From the NCBI GenBank assembly GCA_910578965.1, contig CAJTSP010000012.1:4588-34375 (forward strand): a stretch of DNA of 29,788 nt, given 5' to 3'. This DNA is from an uncultured Oscillospiraceae bacterium. Its GTDB lineage: Bacteria; Bacillota; Clostridia; Oscillospirales; Ruminococcaceae. The translations under genes and the position numbers were made by a program. The stretch's first letter is position 1; every line of letters begins with the position of its first letter. The notes below the pieces were generated by a model, which saw only the letters and a list, made by a program, of their open reading frames with translations, ran no database searches and was not told the DNA's origin. Shown one piece after another: positions 21,474 to 29,611 of the stretch.

Positions 21474-22077
21474 CTTGATCTTATGGCGTTCGCCTCGCCT
21501 CTGGCGGGGCAGCCGGCGAAACCGGCCGTTGTACCACTTGCGCTGCGCGTTTCAAGCATTGCATCCGGAGCAAGGCCACGGCATTGCGCGGATTTCCTGT
21601 ATTATGCGCCAACGCCGCCAGCCTGCCGAGGGATTTGGCCTGCCGGCGTGTGTTCTTGCCAAGGGATAAGCCTGGCGGCATAAATGCCCTATCCTTAGCG
21701 GACAGGGGCCCCTTGGGGCGATGGATGGGCTTGGTTGTATGGGGGATACAGGAGCGCCCGGCCTCGGAGGGTGGCAAGGTCCCGCTTTTAGTATATAGCG
21801 GTTTGCCGGGCGGATACATGCCGTTTTGGGGGCCCTGCCAAAAAAAGACGCCTCTGGCGGAAAAAACTGCCCCGCAGGCTCGTATTTATAAAAAACGACG
21901 CATAAAAAATACGGTAGCGGCCACGGCCCCGGGCCACACAGCGAAAAAGGGCAGGCTGTATCCTAAAGGCCGCCCGCCGAAAACGCGGCCGGCGGGAAAA
22001 AGGCAAAGAATTCGCAGAGAGCCCGGTTTCCGGCGCTGCTTTTTGATGGAACCGCTGCAAAAGGAGTGTTGTTGCAT

Positions 22078-22932
22078 ATGACCGAGCCAAATACCCTGCT
22101 AGAGCTGCTCAAAGCCGTATTGATGGGCATTGTGGAGGGCATTACCGAATGGCTGCCGATCTCAAGCACGGGGCATCTGATCCTGCTGGAGCAGATTGTG
22201 CGGTTTGAGCTGTCGGACGCCTTTTTAAGCATGTTCCGGGTGGTGATCCAGTTGGGGGCGATTTTAGCGGTTGTGCTGCTGTATTTTGACCGACTCTGGC
22301 CCTTTACCGCCGATGCCGCCGCCCACTACACAAAGCCGGGCGCCTGGGCGCTCTGGGGCCGCATCCTTGTGGGCAGCCTGCCCGCCGCGGTGTTGGGCCT
22401 CTTGTTGGACGACTGGCTGGACGCCCACCTGTACAACTACTGGGTGGTGGCCGCCATGCTCATCCTTTATGGCATCTTATTCCTGGCCGTCGAGCGCCGC
22501 CCCCGCCGCCCGCGCATCAGCCGCATCGGGCAGCTTACTTTGCAGGATGCGCTGATCATCGGCTTTTGGCAGGTGCTAGCCATGGTGCCGGGCACCAGCC
22601 GCAGCGGCGCCACCATCGTGGGCGCGCTGCTGCTGGGGGCAAGCCGGCCGCTGGCCGCCCAGTTCACCTTTTTTTTGGCGGTGCCGGTGATGTTTGGGGC
22701 CAGCGGGCTCAAGCTGGTCAAATTTTTTGCGGGGGGCGGCGTGCTTACCGGTCTGGAGATCGGGGTGCTCGCCACCGGCATGGTGGTGGCCTTTGTCGTA
22801 AGCCTTGTGTCCATCGGGTTTTTGATGAATTATGTCAAAAAGCATAATTTTAGGGCGTTTGGCTGGTACCGCATCGCCCTGGGCGCCCTGGTGCTGATGG
22901 TGGCGCTGCTCCAGCAATGGATGTTCCGGTAA
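22078..22932 (+). CDS. uppP: Undecaprenyl-diphosphatase UppP/BacA
   Basis: A 284-aa integral membrane phosphatase that recycles undecaprenyl pyrophosphate to the monophosphate lipid carrier for peptidoglycan and teichoic acid synthesis. Loss or excess alters bacitracin sensitivity. The two catalytic signature regions are present: EGITEWLPISSTGH (20-33) and PGTSRSG (near residue 175, with the catalytic Ser/Arg). Seven to eight hydrophobic helices span the protein. The ATG at 22078 follows AAGGAG by 11 nt; in-frame TTG codons at 22069 and 22072 are closer to it but would add only HM-preceding residues. The CmpB-like gene follows after 11 bp, so the two form an operon. Confidence 0.95.
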   Translation: MTEPNTLLELLKAVLMGIVEGITEWLPISSTGHLILLEQIVRFELSDAFLSMFRVVIQLGAILAVVLLYFDRLWPFTADAAAHYTKPGAWALWGRILVGSLPAAVLGLLLDDWLDAHLYNYWVVAAMLILYGILFLAVERRPRRPRISRIGQLTLQDALIIGFWQVLAMVPGTSRSGATIVGALLLGASRPLAAQFTFFLAVPVMFGASGLKLVKFFAGGGVLTGLEIGVLATGMVVAFVVSLVSIGFLMNYVKKHNFRAFGWYRIALGALVLMVALLQQWMFR

Positions 22933-22943
22933 AGGAGGAAGAG

Positions 22944-23780
22944 ATGTCTTACAAAAAGGAGTGGCCCCCCATGCCGGAAAAAACCGAGAGGGAAAGGTAT
23001 CTTGAGGCCTATTACAGCCGCCGGCGCGCAAAATTGGAGCGGGAGCTTGCGCGGCTGGAGACCGAGCGGGAAAAGGCCATTGCCCGGGAGCAGCGCCGCG
23101 CGGCTGCGCTGCGGCGGGACATCGCCGGGGTGCCGGGGCATTTTGCCCATGGGCTGAACATTTATAAACTTTTTTGGGTCTTTTTGATCTGCTGCTTTTT
23201 AGGCGTGGTGCTCGAGACCGTGTTTGTGTTTGCTACCACCGGGGTGCTGATGCAGCGCACCGGCCTTGTGTGGGGGCCGTTCAATCTGATCTATGGCTTC
23301 GGCGCGGTGCTGCTTACCGTGTTTTTGTATCGGCTCGGGGGCAAAAACGACCGCTGGATATTTGCCGGCGGCGCGCTGATCGGCGGGGCGTTTGAGTATT
23401 TTTGCAGTTGGCTGCAGGAAACCGTGATCGGTACGGTGAGCTGGGATTACAGCGGGATGCCCTTTAACCTCAACGGCCGCATCAACCTGCTCTACTGCTT
23501 TTTCTGGGGCCTCTTGGGCCTTGTGTGGGTCAAGGAGCTCTACCCCCGCATCTCGGGCTGGATCGAGCGGCATGTGCCCAACGCCGTCGGCATCTCGCTA
23601 AGCTGGGCGCTGGCGGCGTTTATGCTGGCCAACAGCTTGGTGAGCGGCGGTGCGGTGCTGCGTATGGCCCAGCGGTACGAGGGGGTGCCCGCCGTTAGCG
23701 GCTGGCAGCAGCGGTTTGACGAGCGCTTCCCAGACGAGCGGCTTGCGCGCGTTTTCCCCAGCATGGTACATGTGGAATAA
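22944..23780 (+). CDS. CmpB/DUF1113-type membrane protein (putative ABC permease)
   Basis: A 278-aa protein. The N-terminal ~60 residues form a highly charged Arg/Glu coiled coil (RERYLEAYYSRRRAKLERE and on). Then come about six transmembrane helices with the family pattern FLICCFLGVVLETVF, WGPFNLIYGFGAVL, GGAFEYFCSWLQE and NGRINLLYCFFWG (about 78-200), which defines the ABC_trans_CmpB family. The annotation as an ABC transporter permease is traditional and weakly founded; the real role is unknown. AAAGGAGG lies 6-7 nt before the ATG. Coupling to uppP suggests an envelope function. The coiled-coil extension is unusual, since many members begin directly with the membrane part. Confidence 0.85.
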   Translation: MSYKKEWPPMPEKTERERYLEAYYSRRRAKLERELARLETEREKAIAREQRRAAALRRDIAGVPGHFAHGLNIYKLFWVFLICCFLGVVLETVFVFATTGVLMQRTGLVWGPFNLIYGFGAVLLTVFLYRLGGKNDRWIFAGGALIGGAFEYFCSWLQETVIGTVSWDYSGMPFNLNGRINLLYCFFWGLLGLVWVKELYPRISGWIERHVPNAVGISLSWALAAFMLANSLVSGGAVLRMAQRYEGVPAVSGWQQRFDERFPDERLARVFPSMVHVE

Positions 23781-23836
23781 GTGCCCGCGGGGCGGCGTAC
23801 AAAAATCCCCTTTTTGGAGAAGCGTCGTTCCTCTTT

Positions 23837-24376
23837 TCACTGCCTGTCAGCGGGCTTCTTTTTCTTTGTTTTAAGGATATATCCCTGCAATTCCAGTGCC
23901 TTCCCAGAATCTGTGGTTAATTTTTCAAGCCCCTGCTCCAATATTTCATATGAATCCTCAAATTTATGCAATAGCTTCGTGCTGGCTATATTGCGGGTAT
24001 CTGCTTCGTAAAAAAAAGAAAGTTTGCCATAGTTTGCGCCAAGATAATCAAGGACTTCTTTCAAAGCTTCATACGCATAGCCTTTGTTCTGCTCTGATTC
24101 TACAATCCAAACACCCAATTCGGGGAGCTCTTTGGTAAGCCCGTGAACCTCAACACTTCCAAGGAACACATCCTTTTTCGAAAGAACAGAGAATAACAAT
24201 GTTTCTCCTCTTTCCATTTCGTTCAGAAACTCCTGCAGCCTGCCTTTTGCATGATCGCTGCTTTCAAATGGGTCGGGCCACTGGAATTTTGTTATTTCAT
24301 GATTGAATCCGTGATAATAGTCCAACAGATATTTCATTTCAAACGGTACAATAGTTACCCTTTCAGTATGTATCAT
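23837..24376 (-). CDS. GNAT-family N-acetyltransferase, AT-rich
   Basis: A 179-aa GNAT of the RimJ/RimL-like type (MIHTERVTIVPFE N-terminus). Acetyl-CoA motif A is seen as WIVESEQNKGYAYEAL (about 90-105, Q-N-K-G-Y-A), and motif B as NIASTKLLHKF (129-139). Targets may be a ribosomal protein, an antibiotic or a metabolite. GGGAGG precedes the ATG at 24376 by 10 nt; an upstream in-frame ATG at 24442 has no ribosome site. The gene is strikingly AT-rich (for example only about 37% GC in 24001-24060), with Lys AAA and Phe TTT codons, in a chromosome otherwise very GC-rich. This is strong evidence of recent horizontal acquisition. Confidence 0.9.
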   Translation of the reverse strand: MIHTERVTIVPFEMKYLLDYYHGFNHEITKFQWPDPFESSDHAKGRLQEFLNEMERGETLLFSVLSKKDVFLGSVEVHGLTKELPELGVWIVESEQNKGYAYEALKEVLDYLGANYGKLSFFYEADTRNIASTKLLHKFEDSYEILEQGLEKLTTDSGKALELQGYILKTKKKKPADRQ

Positions 24377-24559
24377 GCTCAATGTTCCTCCCAAATTCCG
24401 GTTGATATATTGGATTATAGAGTATTTGCCTATCACGCGCAACGCGTATTTATATGCTGAGGATCAGCGGATACACTTTTCGGAAAAGGGAGGTATACAA
24501 AAGCCCGGTTTGCTTTTTGGGGCAGATGCGCCCGCCCCGCGGCTCCTTTGCGCAAAAAA

Positions 24560-24591
24560 CCGGCCGCACCCATCGCAGCGGGTGCGGCCGG
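24560..24591 (-). terminator. Terminator downstream of carD
   Basis: CCGGCCGCACCC (24560-24571) pairs perfectly with GGGTGCGGCCGG (24580-24591) around 8 nt. The minus strand continues GTTTTTTGCG, giving a run of six U residues. It lies about 160 nt past the carD stop. Confidence 0.85.
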
Positions 24592-24662
24592 GGGTCGGAC
24601 GCTGATGCGGCATTGCAGTTTGCAGCGGGCTTCAAAATATCGCTTAACAAGGGCGCACATGG

Positions 24663-24721
24663 TTTTTGGGGCAAAAGGCAAAAAGCTCTTTTGTCCAGAA
24701 AAAGGACCTTTGCCCCAAAAA
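24663..24721. repeat. Inverted repeat TTTTGGGGCAA, copy B
   Basis: Left arm 24663-24678 (TTTTTGGGGCAAAAGG) and right arm 24707-24721 (CCTTTGCCCCAAAAA) pair with one bulged A around 28 nt. The arms match those of the element at 1210-1283, and both end in CCTTTGCCCCAAAA. It lies just after the carD stop and could be its first hairpin. Confidence 0.6.
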
Positions 24722-24750
24722 CTCCCGAGGATCAGCGGGGCCGGCCCCTT

Positions 24751-25257
24751 TTAAGAGGCCTCCAGCTTGCGGCGGATGTACTCGGCCACCTCGCCGACCG
24801 GCAGCTCCAGCGCTACCGCCAGCTCGCCGTGCAAAAGTTCCTTGGCCCGGCGCAGTAGCTGCTGCTCGGCACGGCTGGGCTTGCGGCCCCGCTTTTGCTG
24901 GGCCTGGCTGCGCTGGTGTACCGTTTTGATAAGGCAGACAAGGTCCTCGCAGCGGTGGGTGTCCAGCCGGGAACGGAAATGCTCGGCGGCAAGGCGCGGG
25001 TTCTCGATGGCGCAGTCGTCCTCTTTGATCTGCGGGATGCTTTCCACAAGCTGCTCGGCCTGCTGCCGAGTCAGCACGGGGCGCATAAACACGCGGGTGT
25101 TTACAGGAATCTGGATGGTGCCCACCCCGTACAGCGGTACGAGCTTGTAGTAAAGGGTCACCCCATCCGACGAGGGCAGGCCGTCCGGCACGCCCACGGC
25201 CTCCACCCGGCAGACACCCGTGTTTGCATACACGATAAGCTCCCCTGCTTGAAACAT
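24751..25257 (-). CDS. CarD/CdnL-family transcriptional regulator
   Basis: A 168-aa CarD-type protein, which binds the RNA polymerase beta subunit and stabilises open promoter complexes. The N-terminal Tudor-like RNA polymerase interaction domain (1-62) shows GELIVYANTGVCRVEAVG and then YYKLVPLYG, with IQIPVNT. The C-terminal part is helical (about 75-165) and Arg/Lys-rich (QQKRGRKPSRAEQQLLRRAKELL), as in the DNA-binding half. AGGAGGG lies before the ATG at 25257; the frame is open to 25308, but the added residues resemble no family member. It may regulate rRNA and growth-rate genes. It is a monocistronic unit with its own terminator. Confidence 0.93.
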   Translation of the reverse strand: MFQAGELIVYANTGVCRVEAVGVPDGLPSSDGVTLYYKLVPLYGVGTIQIPVNTRVFMRPVLTRQQAEQLVESIPQIKEDDCAIENPRLAAEHFRSRLDTHRCEDLVCLIKTVHQRSQAQQKRGRKPSRAEQQLLRRAKELLHGELAVALELPVGEVAEYIRRKLEAS

Positions 25258-25338
25258 GATCTCCCTCCTGCGAAAACTCCGCGCTGATTGCCGCCGCCCG
25301 CCGGGCAAGCGGCCCTGTGGTATGACCGGTATAGAACT

Positions 25339-25368
25339 ATTTTACCACAATTTTTGTCGGGATGTAAG
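25339..25368 (-). promoter_or_regulatory. Probable carD promoter
   Basis: On the minus strand TAAAAT (25344-25339) is preceded by CTTACA 18 bp upstream (25368-25363), in a short AT-rich island about 80 nt before the carD start. Moderate matches only. Confidence 0.45.
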
Positions 25369-25538
25369 CGGTTTTTCTACAAAGGGGGGCAAAAAAACCT
25401 TTTTGGCAGGGCGTTGAGCCAGCAAAGGCGGCCCGGGATACGGCGTCCTGGGCCGGGGCCCCAGAAAGGCCGAAAAAAGTGAAGGCTTTTGTGGGCGGCT
25501 TTGGCCCGGCGGGCATACGGCGCCCCGGGAAACCCTTT

Positions 25539-26021
25539 TTAGCAGCCCTCGCAGGCGACCACGCAGCCGGACAGGCGCAGGTAACACCCGCTCGAATAGC
25601 TGCCGTGCTGCTGCGGGTTGCCGGCTGAGGCCAGCAGTTCTGCACAGGCCTCGGGGTCGGCCAGGATTTCCCGGGCCTGTTGGTCAATCGACGGCCAGTT
25701 TTCCCAAAACAGCTCGCGGGTATCCAGCTCCTTTTCGCCCAGCCAATCCTCTATGCAGCGGGTTATCGCCTCATCGGCAGGGGTGGAGGGATTGTCCTCG
25801 GCCCAGTCGAGCATGCCGCAGGCTGCAATTACGGTTTTGAGCGAAACCCCCGCTTCGCCCTGCCCGTAGCAGACGCATTGCTCCAGCGCCGCGTGCAGCC
25901 CCTCCTGATCCCAATCGGGCTGCGGCGCAGAGGATGGGCAGGGCAGGCAGCCGCCCAGGGCACAGGCAAGGGCCAGCGCGAGCACAAGGCAGGCCACGCG
26001 GCTCAAAGCTTTTTGTTTCAT
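25539..26021 (-). CDS. Cys-rich putative lipoprotein
   Basis: A 160-aa secreted protein of no family that I recognise. It starts MKQKALSRVACLVLALALA, a lipoprotein signal peptide with lipobox LGGC (Cys25). The mature part is acidic (many Asp/Glu) and unusually rich in cysteine: about a dozen, clustering at the N-terminus of the mature domain (C25, C28, then QCVCYG) and at the end (SGCYLRLSGCVVACEGC). Several disulfides or a metal site are possible; a [Fe-S] site is unlikely outside the cell. The ATG at 26021 is preceded by AAAGGA. The frame stays open to 26471, but upstream codons have no signal-like sequence. It is transcribed divergently from the M18 aminopeptidase. Confidence 0.75.
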   Translation of the reverse strand: MKQKALSRVACLVLALALACALGGCLPCPSSAPQPDWDQEGLHAALEQCVCYGQGEAGVSLKTVIAACGMLDWAEDNPSTPADEAITRCIEDWLGEKELDTRELFWENWPSIDQQAREILADPEACAELLASAGNPQQHGSYSSGCYLRLSGCVVACEGC

Positions 26022-26055
26022 ACTAAACACGGTCCTTTCATGGTGGGTTGACGCC

Positions 26056-26177
26056 GCGCCGGCCAAAGGGCTTTTGCCGCGCCGCGGCTTATCCTTAGTG
26101 TATGCGGGCCCCGCCCGGCGCGTTTGGCACTCGGCAAAACGTCGCGTCTGCTGCGCCGGCCAAAGGGTTTTTGCCGC
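26056..26177 (+). repeat. 25-bp direct repeat pair
   Basis: GCGCCGGCCAAAGGG followed by CTTTTGCCGC (26056-26080) recurs at 26153-26177 with one C-to-T change, 97 bp apart. Both lie in the divergent gap between the lipoprotein gene and the aminopeptidase gene, where paired regulator sites or a duplication scar would be plausible. Confidence 0.65.
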
Positions 26178-26296
26178 CGTGCCCCCGGCGCGGCGCCTAA
26201 AAACGGCCATATCCCCAGGGCTCAGCAGGCAGGGCCGCCTTGCCTGGCCCTGTATGGTTTGCCGGGGACGGCCATAAGAAAAGAGGATGTTTTTGT

Positions 26297-27607
26297 ATGC
26301 AGGCGTACCTTGAAGACCTTTTTTGCTTTCTCTCGGCATCACCCAGCCGGTACCATGCTGTGCTGGAGTGCGCGGGGCGGCTGCGCAAGGCCGGCTTTGC
26401 ACCCCTGCGCGAGGCTGCCTCCTGGAGCCTCCGGCCCGGCGGGGCCTATTATACCACCCGGGGCGGCGCAAGCATCATTGCCTTCCGGCTGCCGGCCGGG
26501 CCGCTGCGCGGATGGCGGATTACCGCCGCCCACAGCGACAGCCCTACCTGGCGCATCAAGTGCGGCGGGCGCCCGGTACAGGATGCAGTGTACGCCCGGC
26601 TGGTTACAGAGGGGTACGGCGGCATGAACATGGCCTCCTGGCTGGACCGCCCGCTCACGGTGGCGGGCCGGGTGCTGCTGCGCACCGGCAACGGGCTCGA
26701 AAGCCGTGCGGTATACCTTGACCGGGACCTGCTCACTATCCCGAGCCTTGCTTTGCATCTTGACCGTGAGCGTAACAAAGGCCACAACTATGACCCCCAA
26801 AAGGATATGCAGCCTCTCTACAGCCTGGCCGGTGCGCCCGCACTGCCTGCGTTGCTGGCAAACGAGCTGGGGGCCCGGCAGGAGGACATTTTGGACATGG
26901 ATTTAGAGCTCTGCGTGCGGCAGGCCCCGGTACTGCTGGGCCCGCAGGAGGAGTTTATCCAGGCCCCCCGGCTGGACGATTTAGAATGCGCCTGGGGTAC
27001 GCTGGCCGGCTTTTTGAGCGCGCCGCCCCTGCCGGAGGCTGGCATGGCCTGGTGCTTGTTTGACAGTGAGGAGATCGGCAGCGGCACCATGCAGGGGGCC
27101 TCGGGCAGCTTTTTGCCGGATGTGCTGGCCCGCGCCGGGGCTGCGCTGGGCCTTGGCGAAGACGCCCGCCGTGCGGCGTTGGCCGGCAGCGCCGCCCTCA
27201 GTGCCGACAACGCCCATGCCCAGCACCCCAATTTCCCCGAAAAGAGCGACCCGCAGAACCTTGTAAAACCGGGCGGGGGCGTGGTGCTTAAATACAGCGC
27301 CAGCCAGCGGTACACCACCACCGCGGTAAGCGGGGGACTGTTCCGGGCTGTTTGCCAGCAGGCCGGGATACCGGTACAGGTATTTGCCAACCGGGCGGAC
27401 ATGCCCGGAGGTAGCACCCTTGGGCATCTGCTCAGCGCCCAGGTGAGTATCCCCATGGCCGACGTTGGGCTGGCCCAACTGGCGATGCACTCTTGCGTTG
27501 AGACCGCCTCGGCCCGGGACGCAGGCTGGCTGCTAAACGCGATGACCGCTTGGTATGCCGCCGATTTTGCCTGCACGGCGGACGGTGCATACGCTTTCCG
27601 GGGCTGA
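26297..27607 (+). CDS. apeB: M18-family aminopeptidase
   Basis: A 436-aa M18 metallo-aminopeptidase, the aspartyl/leucine aminopeptidase family, cytosolic and usually dodecameric with a binuclear zinc or cobalt centre. Visible active-site regions are AAHSDSP (H79), the Asp in PRLDDL (D227), the paired E258/E259 in DSEEIGS, D304 in SADNAHAQHP, and the late H398 in AMHSC. NKGHNYDPQKDMQ near 160 is also a family block. Length is normal for the bacterial type. The ATG at 26297 has AAGAGG upstream. It releases N-terminal amino acids from peptides. The alkylation repair gene follows 92 bp later. Confidence 0.94.
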   Translation: MQAYLEDLFCFLSASPSRYHAVLECAGRLRKAGFAPLREAASWSLRPGGAYYTTRGGASIIAFRLPAGPLRGWRITAAHSDSPTWRIKCGGRPVQDAVYARLVTEGYGGMNMASWLDRPLTVAGRVLLRTGNGLESRAVYLDRDLLTIPSLALHLDRERNKGHNYDPQKDMQPLYSLAGAPALPALLANELGARQEDILDMDLELCVRQAPVLLGPQEEFIQAPRLDDLECAWGTLAGFLSAPPLPEAGMAWCLFDSEEIGSGTMQGASGSFLPDVLARAGAALGLGEDARRAALAGSAALSADNAHAQHPNFPEKSDPQNLVKPGGGVVLKYSASQRYTTTAVSGGLFRAVCQQAGIPVQVFANRADMPGGSTLGHLLSAQVSIPMADVGLAQLAMHSCVETASARDAGWLLNAMTAWYAADFACTADGAYAFRG

Positions 27608-27699
27608 AACGCCTGCTTTGCCCTTGCCCGCCCGCGGCCCGGTTTGCTTTGGCTGTGCAGCCTGCGGCCCTGCCCGGCCTGCAAAAAAGGAGGAAGCCT

Positions 27700-28380
27700 A
27701 TGACCGACCTGCTGCGCGCCCGGCTTGCCGATATGGCTGACCCCGCATACCGCGCCTTTCAGCTACCGCTGCTGCCCGGGGTAGAGCACTACCTGGGGGT
27801 GCGGCTGCCGATATTGCAGAAACTGGCCGCCCGCCTGGCAAAGGAAGGCTGGAGGGATGAACTTGCCGCCCCTGACCAAACCTTTGAGGAACAAATGCTG
27901 CGTGGGCTTATCCTTGGGAGGCTGGAGGGGACGCCGGCAGAAATTTTACCGATTATACGTGAATTTTTGCCCAAGATTGACAACTGGGCGGTTTGTGACA
28001 GTTTCTGCGCCGGGTTAAAAATCGCAAAAATATACAAAGAGGAAATGTTTTCCTTTGCCGTGGAGTGCGGCGCCGACCCTGCGGAATATATCGCAAGGGT
28101 GGGCGCGGTGCTGTTGCTCTGGTATTATGCCGGCCCCGGGGACCTGCCACGCAGCCTTGCCGCCTACCGGGCCATCACCTGCCCGGGTTTTTATGCCAGG
28201 ATGGGTGTGGCCTGGGGATATTCGGTTTTTGCGGCCACAGATTTTGCGCAGACGGTTGCGGCCATGCAGGCGGCCGGGCTGGACGATGCTACCTGGAACA
28301 AGGCGCTGCAAAAAATGCGGGAAAGCCGCCGCATTGCCCCGCCGCAAAAGCAGTGGTGCAGGCAGCATAAGCGGCGGTAA
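27700..28380 (+). CDS. DNA alkylation repair protein (AlkD-type HEAT repeats)
   Basis: A 226-aa all-helical protein of the AlkC/AlkD-like DNA alkylation repair family. Successive amphipathic helices form HEAT-like repeats. Family features include GVRLPILQKLAARLAKE near the N-terminus, the EEQMLRGLILG helix, and the conserved DNWAVCDSFC segment (about residues 94-103), whose W/D residues line the DNA-binding groove in AlkD. It probably excises N3- or N7-alkyl purines without base flipping. AAAAAAGGAGG lies 8 nt before the ATG. Whether it is an active glycosylase is not decided by these motifs alone, because many small clostridial members are uncharacterised. Confidence 0.9.
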   Translation: MTDLLRARLADMADPAYRAFQLPLLPGVEHYLGVRLPILQKLAARLAKEGWRDELAAPDQTFEEQMLRGLILGRLEGTPAEILPIIREFLPKIDNWAVCDSFCAGLKIAKIYKEEMFSFAVECGADPAEYIARVGAVLLLWYYAGPGDLPRSLAAYRAITCPGFYARMGVAWGYSVFAATDFAQTVAAMQAAGLDDATWNKALQKMRESRRIAPPQKQWCRQHKRR

Positions 28381-28464
28381 ACGGAGGGTGCGGCCTTACC
28401 GGCTTGTTTTGCCCCCGGTGCGCTTTTGCACATTTTGCATTTGTACAAAAATAAGGCTCCGCTG

Positions 28465-28492
28465 CGGGATACGCCCGTCGGGCTCTATCCCG
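28465..28492. other. Nested hairpin before gluQ
   Basis: CGGGATA (28465-28471) pairs with TATCCCG (28486-28492), enclosing GCCC-GTC-GGGC. It lies in the 266-bp gap between the alkylation repair gene and gluQ, followed by an AT-rich stretch to about 28560. No U-tract, so function is unclear. Confidence 0.4.
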
Positions 28493-28646
28493 CCTCTATG
28501 GACAAGGATGCCAAAACAAATACAAATTGGAATATTGCAGGAAAATAATACAAAAATTGACTGGTCCGGGGCAGCTTGTGGGGCCTTTAGGCCGCCAAGG
28601 GACTTCTGCCGTAGCAAAACAGGCGCAGGATATAAAGGAGGAAGGG

Positions 28647-29585
28647 ATGGAAACAGGCCGGTTTGCCCCCTCGCCCTCGGGCCGCATGCACCTGGGTAAC
28701 CTTTTTTGCAGCCTGCTGGCCTGGCTGAGCGCCAAGAGTACCGGCGGCCGGGTGGTGCTGCGCATCGAGGATCTTGACCCCCTGCGCTGTCCCCGTGCCT
28801 TTGCCGATGAGATCGAGCAGGACCTTGCCTGGCTGGGCCTTGCCTGGGATGAGGGCGGCAGCCTGGGCGGCCCGCACGGCCCCTATTACCAGCAGGAGCG
28901 CACCGCACTCTACGCCGGCGCCTGCGACATGCTCGCCGCCCGGGGGCTTACCTACCCCTGCTTTTGCAGCCGGGCCCAATTGCATGCGGCTAGCGCCCCC
29001 CACCGGGCGGACGGGACGCCGGTTTATCCGGGTACCTGCCGCGCACTCACCAGGGCAGAGCAGGCCGCAAAGGCCAGAGTCCGCCCTCCGGCCCTGCGCC
29101 TGGCGGTGCCGGACGAGAGGGTGGAATTTGTGGACGGCCATCTTGGCCGGTATGCCGAGGATCTGGCAAAGGACTGCGGCGATTTTATCCTGCGCCGGTC
29201 GGACGGGGTGCATGCCTACCAACTGGCGGTGGTGCTGGACGATGCGGCCATGGGCGTTACCCAGGTAGTACGCGGGGCCGACCTGCTCTCGAGCACCCCG
29301 CGCCAGCTTTACCTTTACCGGCTGCTGGGCCTGCCCGCCCCCCGCTTTTACCACCTGCCGCTTTTGACCGACGCCAAGGGCCGGCGCCTCTCGAAGCGGG
29401 ACGGGGATGTAAGCCTTGAGACGCTGCGGCAGAGATATGCTCCCGAGCAGGTGGTGGGTCGGCTGGCTTTCCTGGCCGGGCTGCAAGGCGAACCCGCCCC
29501 CCGCACCGCCAAAAGCCTGCTGGACGGTTTTGCCTGGGAGAAGGTGCCCAAAGAGGACATCCGCATCCCGGAGGGGCTGTTTTAG
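28647..29585 (+). CDS. gluQ: Glutamyl-Q-tRNA(Asp) synthetase
   Basis: A 312-aa truncated glutamyl-tRNA synthetase paralogue (GluQRS/YadB). It activates glutamate without tRNA and attaches it to the queuosine base of tRNA-Asp. The HIGH-type signature is PSPSGRMHLGN (8-18), the KMSKS-type loop is RRLSKRD (246-252), and the YadB-type zinc ligands are C105, C107, Y127 and C131. The anticodon-binding domain of full-length GluRS is absent, and a length near 300 is diagnostic. AAAGGAGG precedes the ATG at 28647; the earlier in-frame starts lack ribosome sites. It implies that the organism makes or salvages queuosine. Confidence 0.95.
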   Translation: METGRFAPSPSGRMHLGNLFCSLLAWLSAKSTGGRVVLRIEDLDPLRCPRAFADEIEQDLAWLGLAWDEGGSLGGPHGPYYQQERTALYAGACDMLAARGLTYPCFCSRAQLHAASAPHRADGTPVYPGTCRALTRAEQAAKARVRPPALRLAVPDERVEFVDGHLGRYAEDLAKDCGDFILRRSDGVHAYQLAVVLDDAAMGVTQVVRGADLLSSTPRQLYLYRLLGLPAPRFYHLPLLTDAKGRRLSKRDGDVSLETLRQRYAPEQVVGRLAFLAGLQGEPAPRTAKSLLDGFAWEKVPKEDIRIPEGLF

Positions 29586-29611
29586 GCCGCAGAGCACCTC
29601 GGGCGAAGGCG

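Larger units (their letters stand above)
21332..22077. other. Long divergent intergenic region trkA - uppP
   Basis: About 750 bp between divergent transcription units. It contains the trkA promoter (21372-21400) and a near-perfect hairpin (21443-21473). The remaining ~600 bp are mostly GC-rich, with AT-rich patches near 21785-21800 and 21880-21915, and no gene that I recognise. The small open frames have no ribosome sites. I cannot exclude a small RNA. Confidence 0.5.
24377..24750. other. Intergenic region GNAT - carD
   Basis: 374 bp. It contains the carD terminator (24560-24591) and the second TTTTGGGGCAA inverted repeat (24663-24721). The first 80 bp keep the AT-rich composition of the acetyltransferase gene and then switch to GC-rich sequence, which marks one edge of the presumed insert near 24460-24520. 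No gene is visible. Confidence 0.5.

Noticed and set aside
28556..28561. TTGACT as the -35 for gluQ
   Set aside because: The position where a -10 should be is GC-rich (GGGCCT), so no promoter can be supported.
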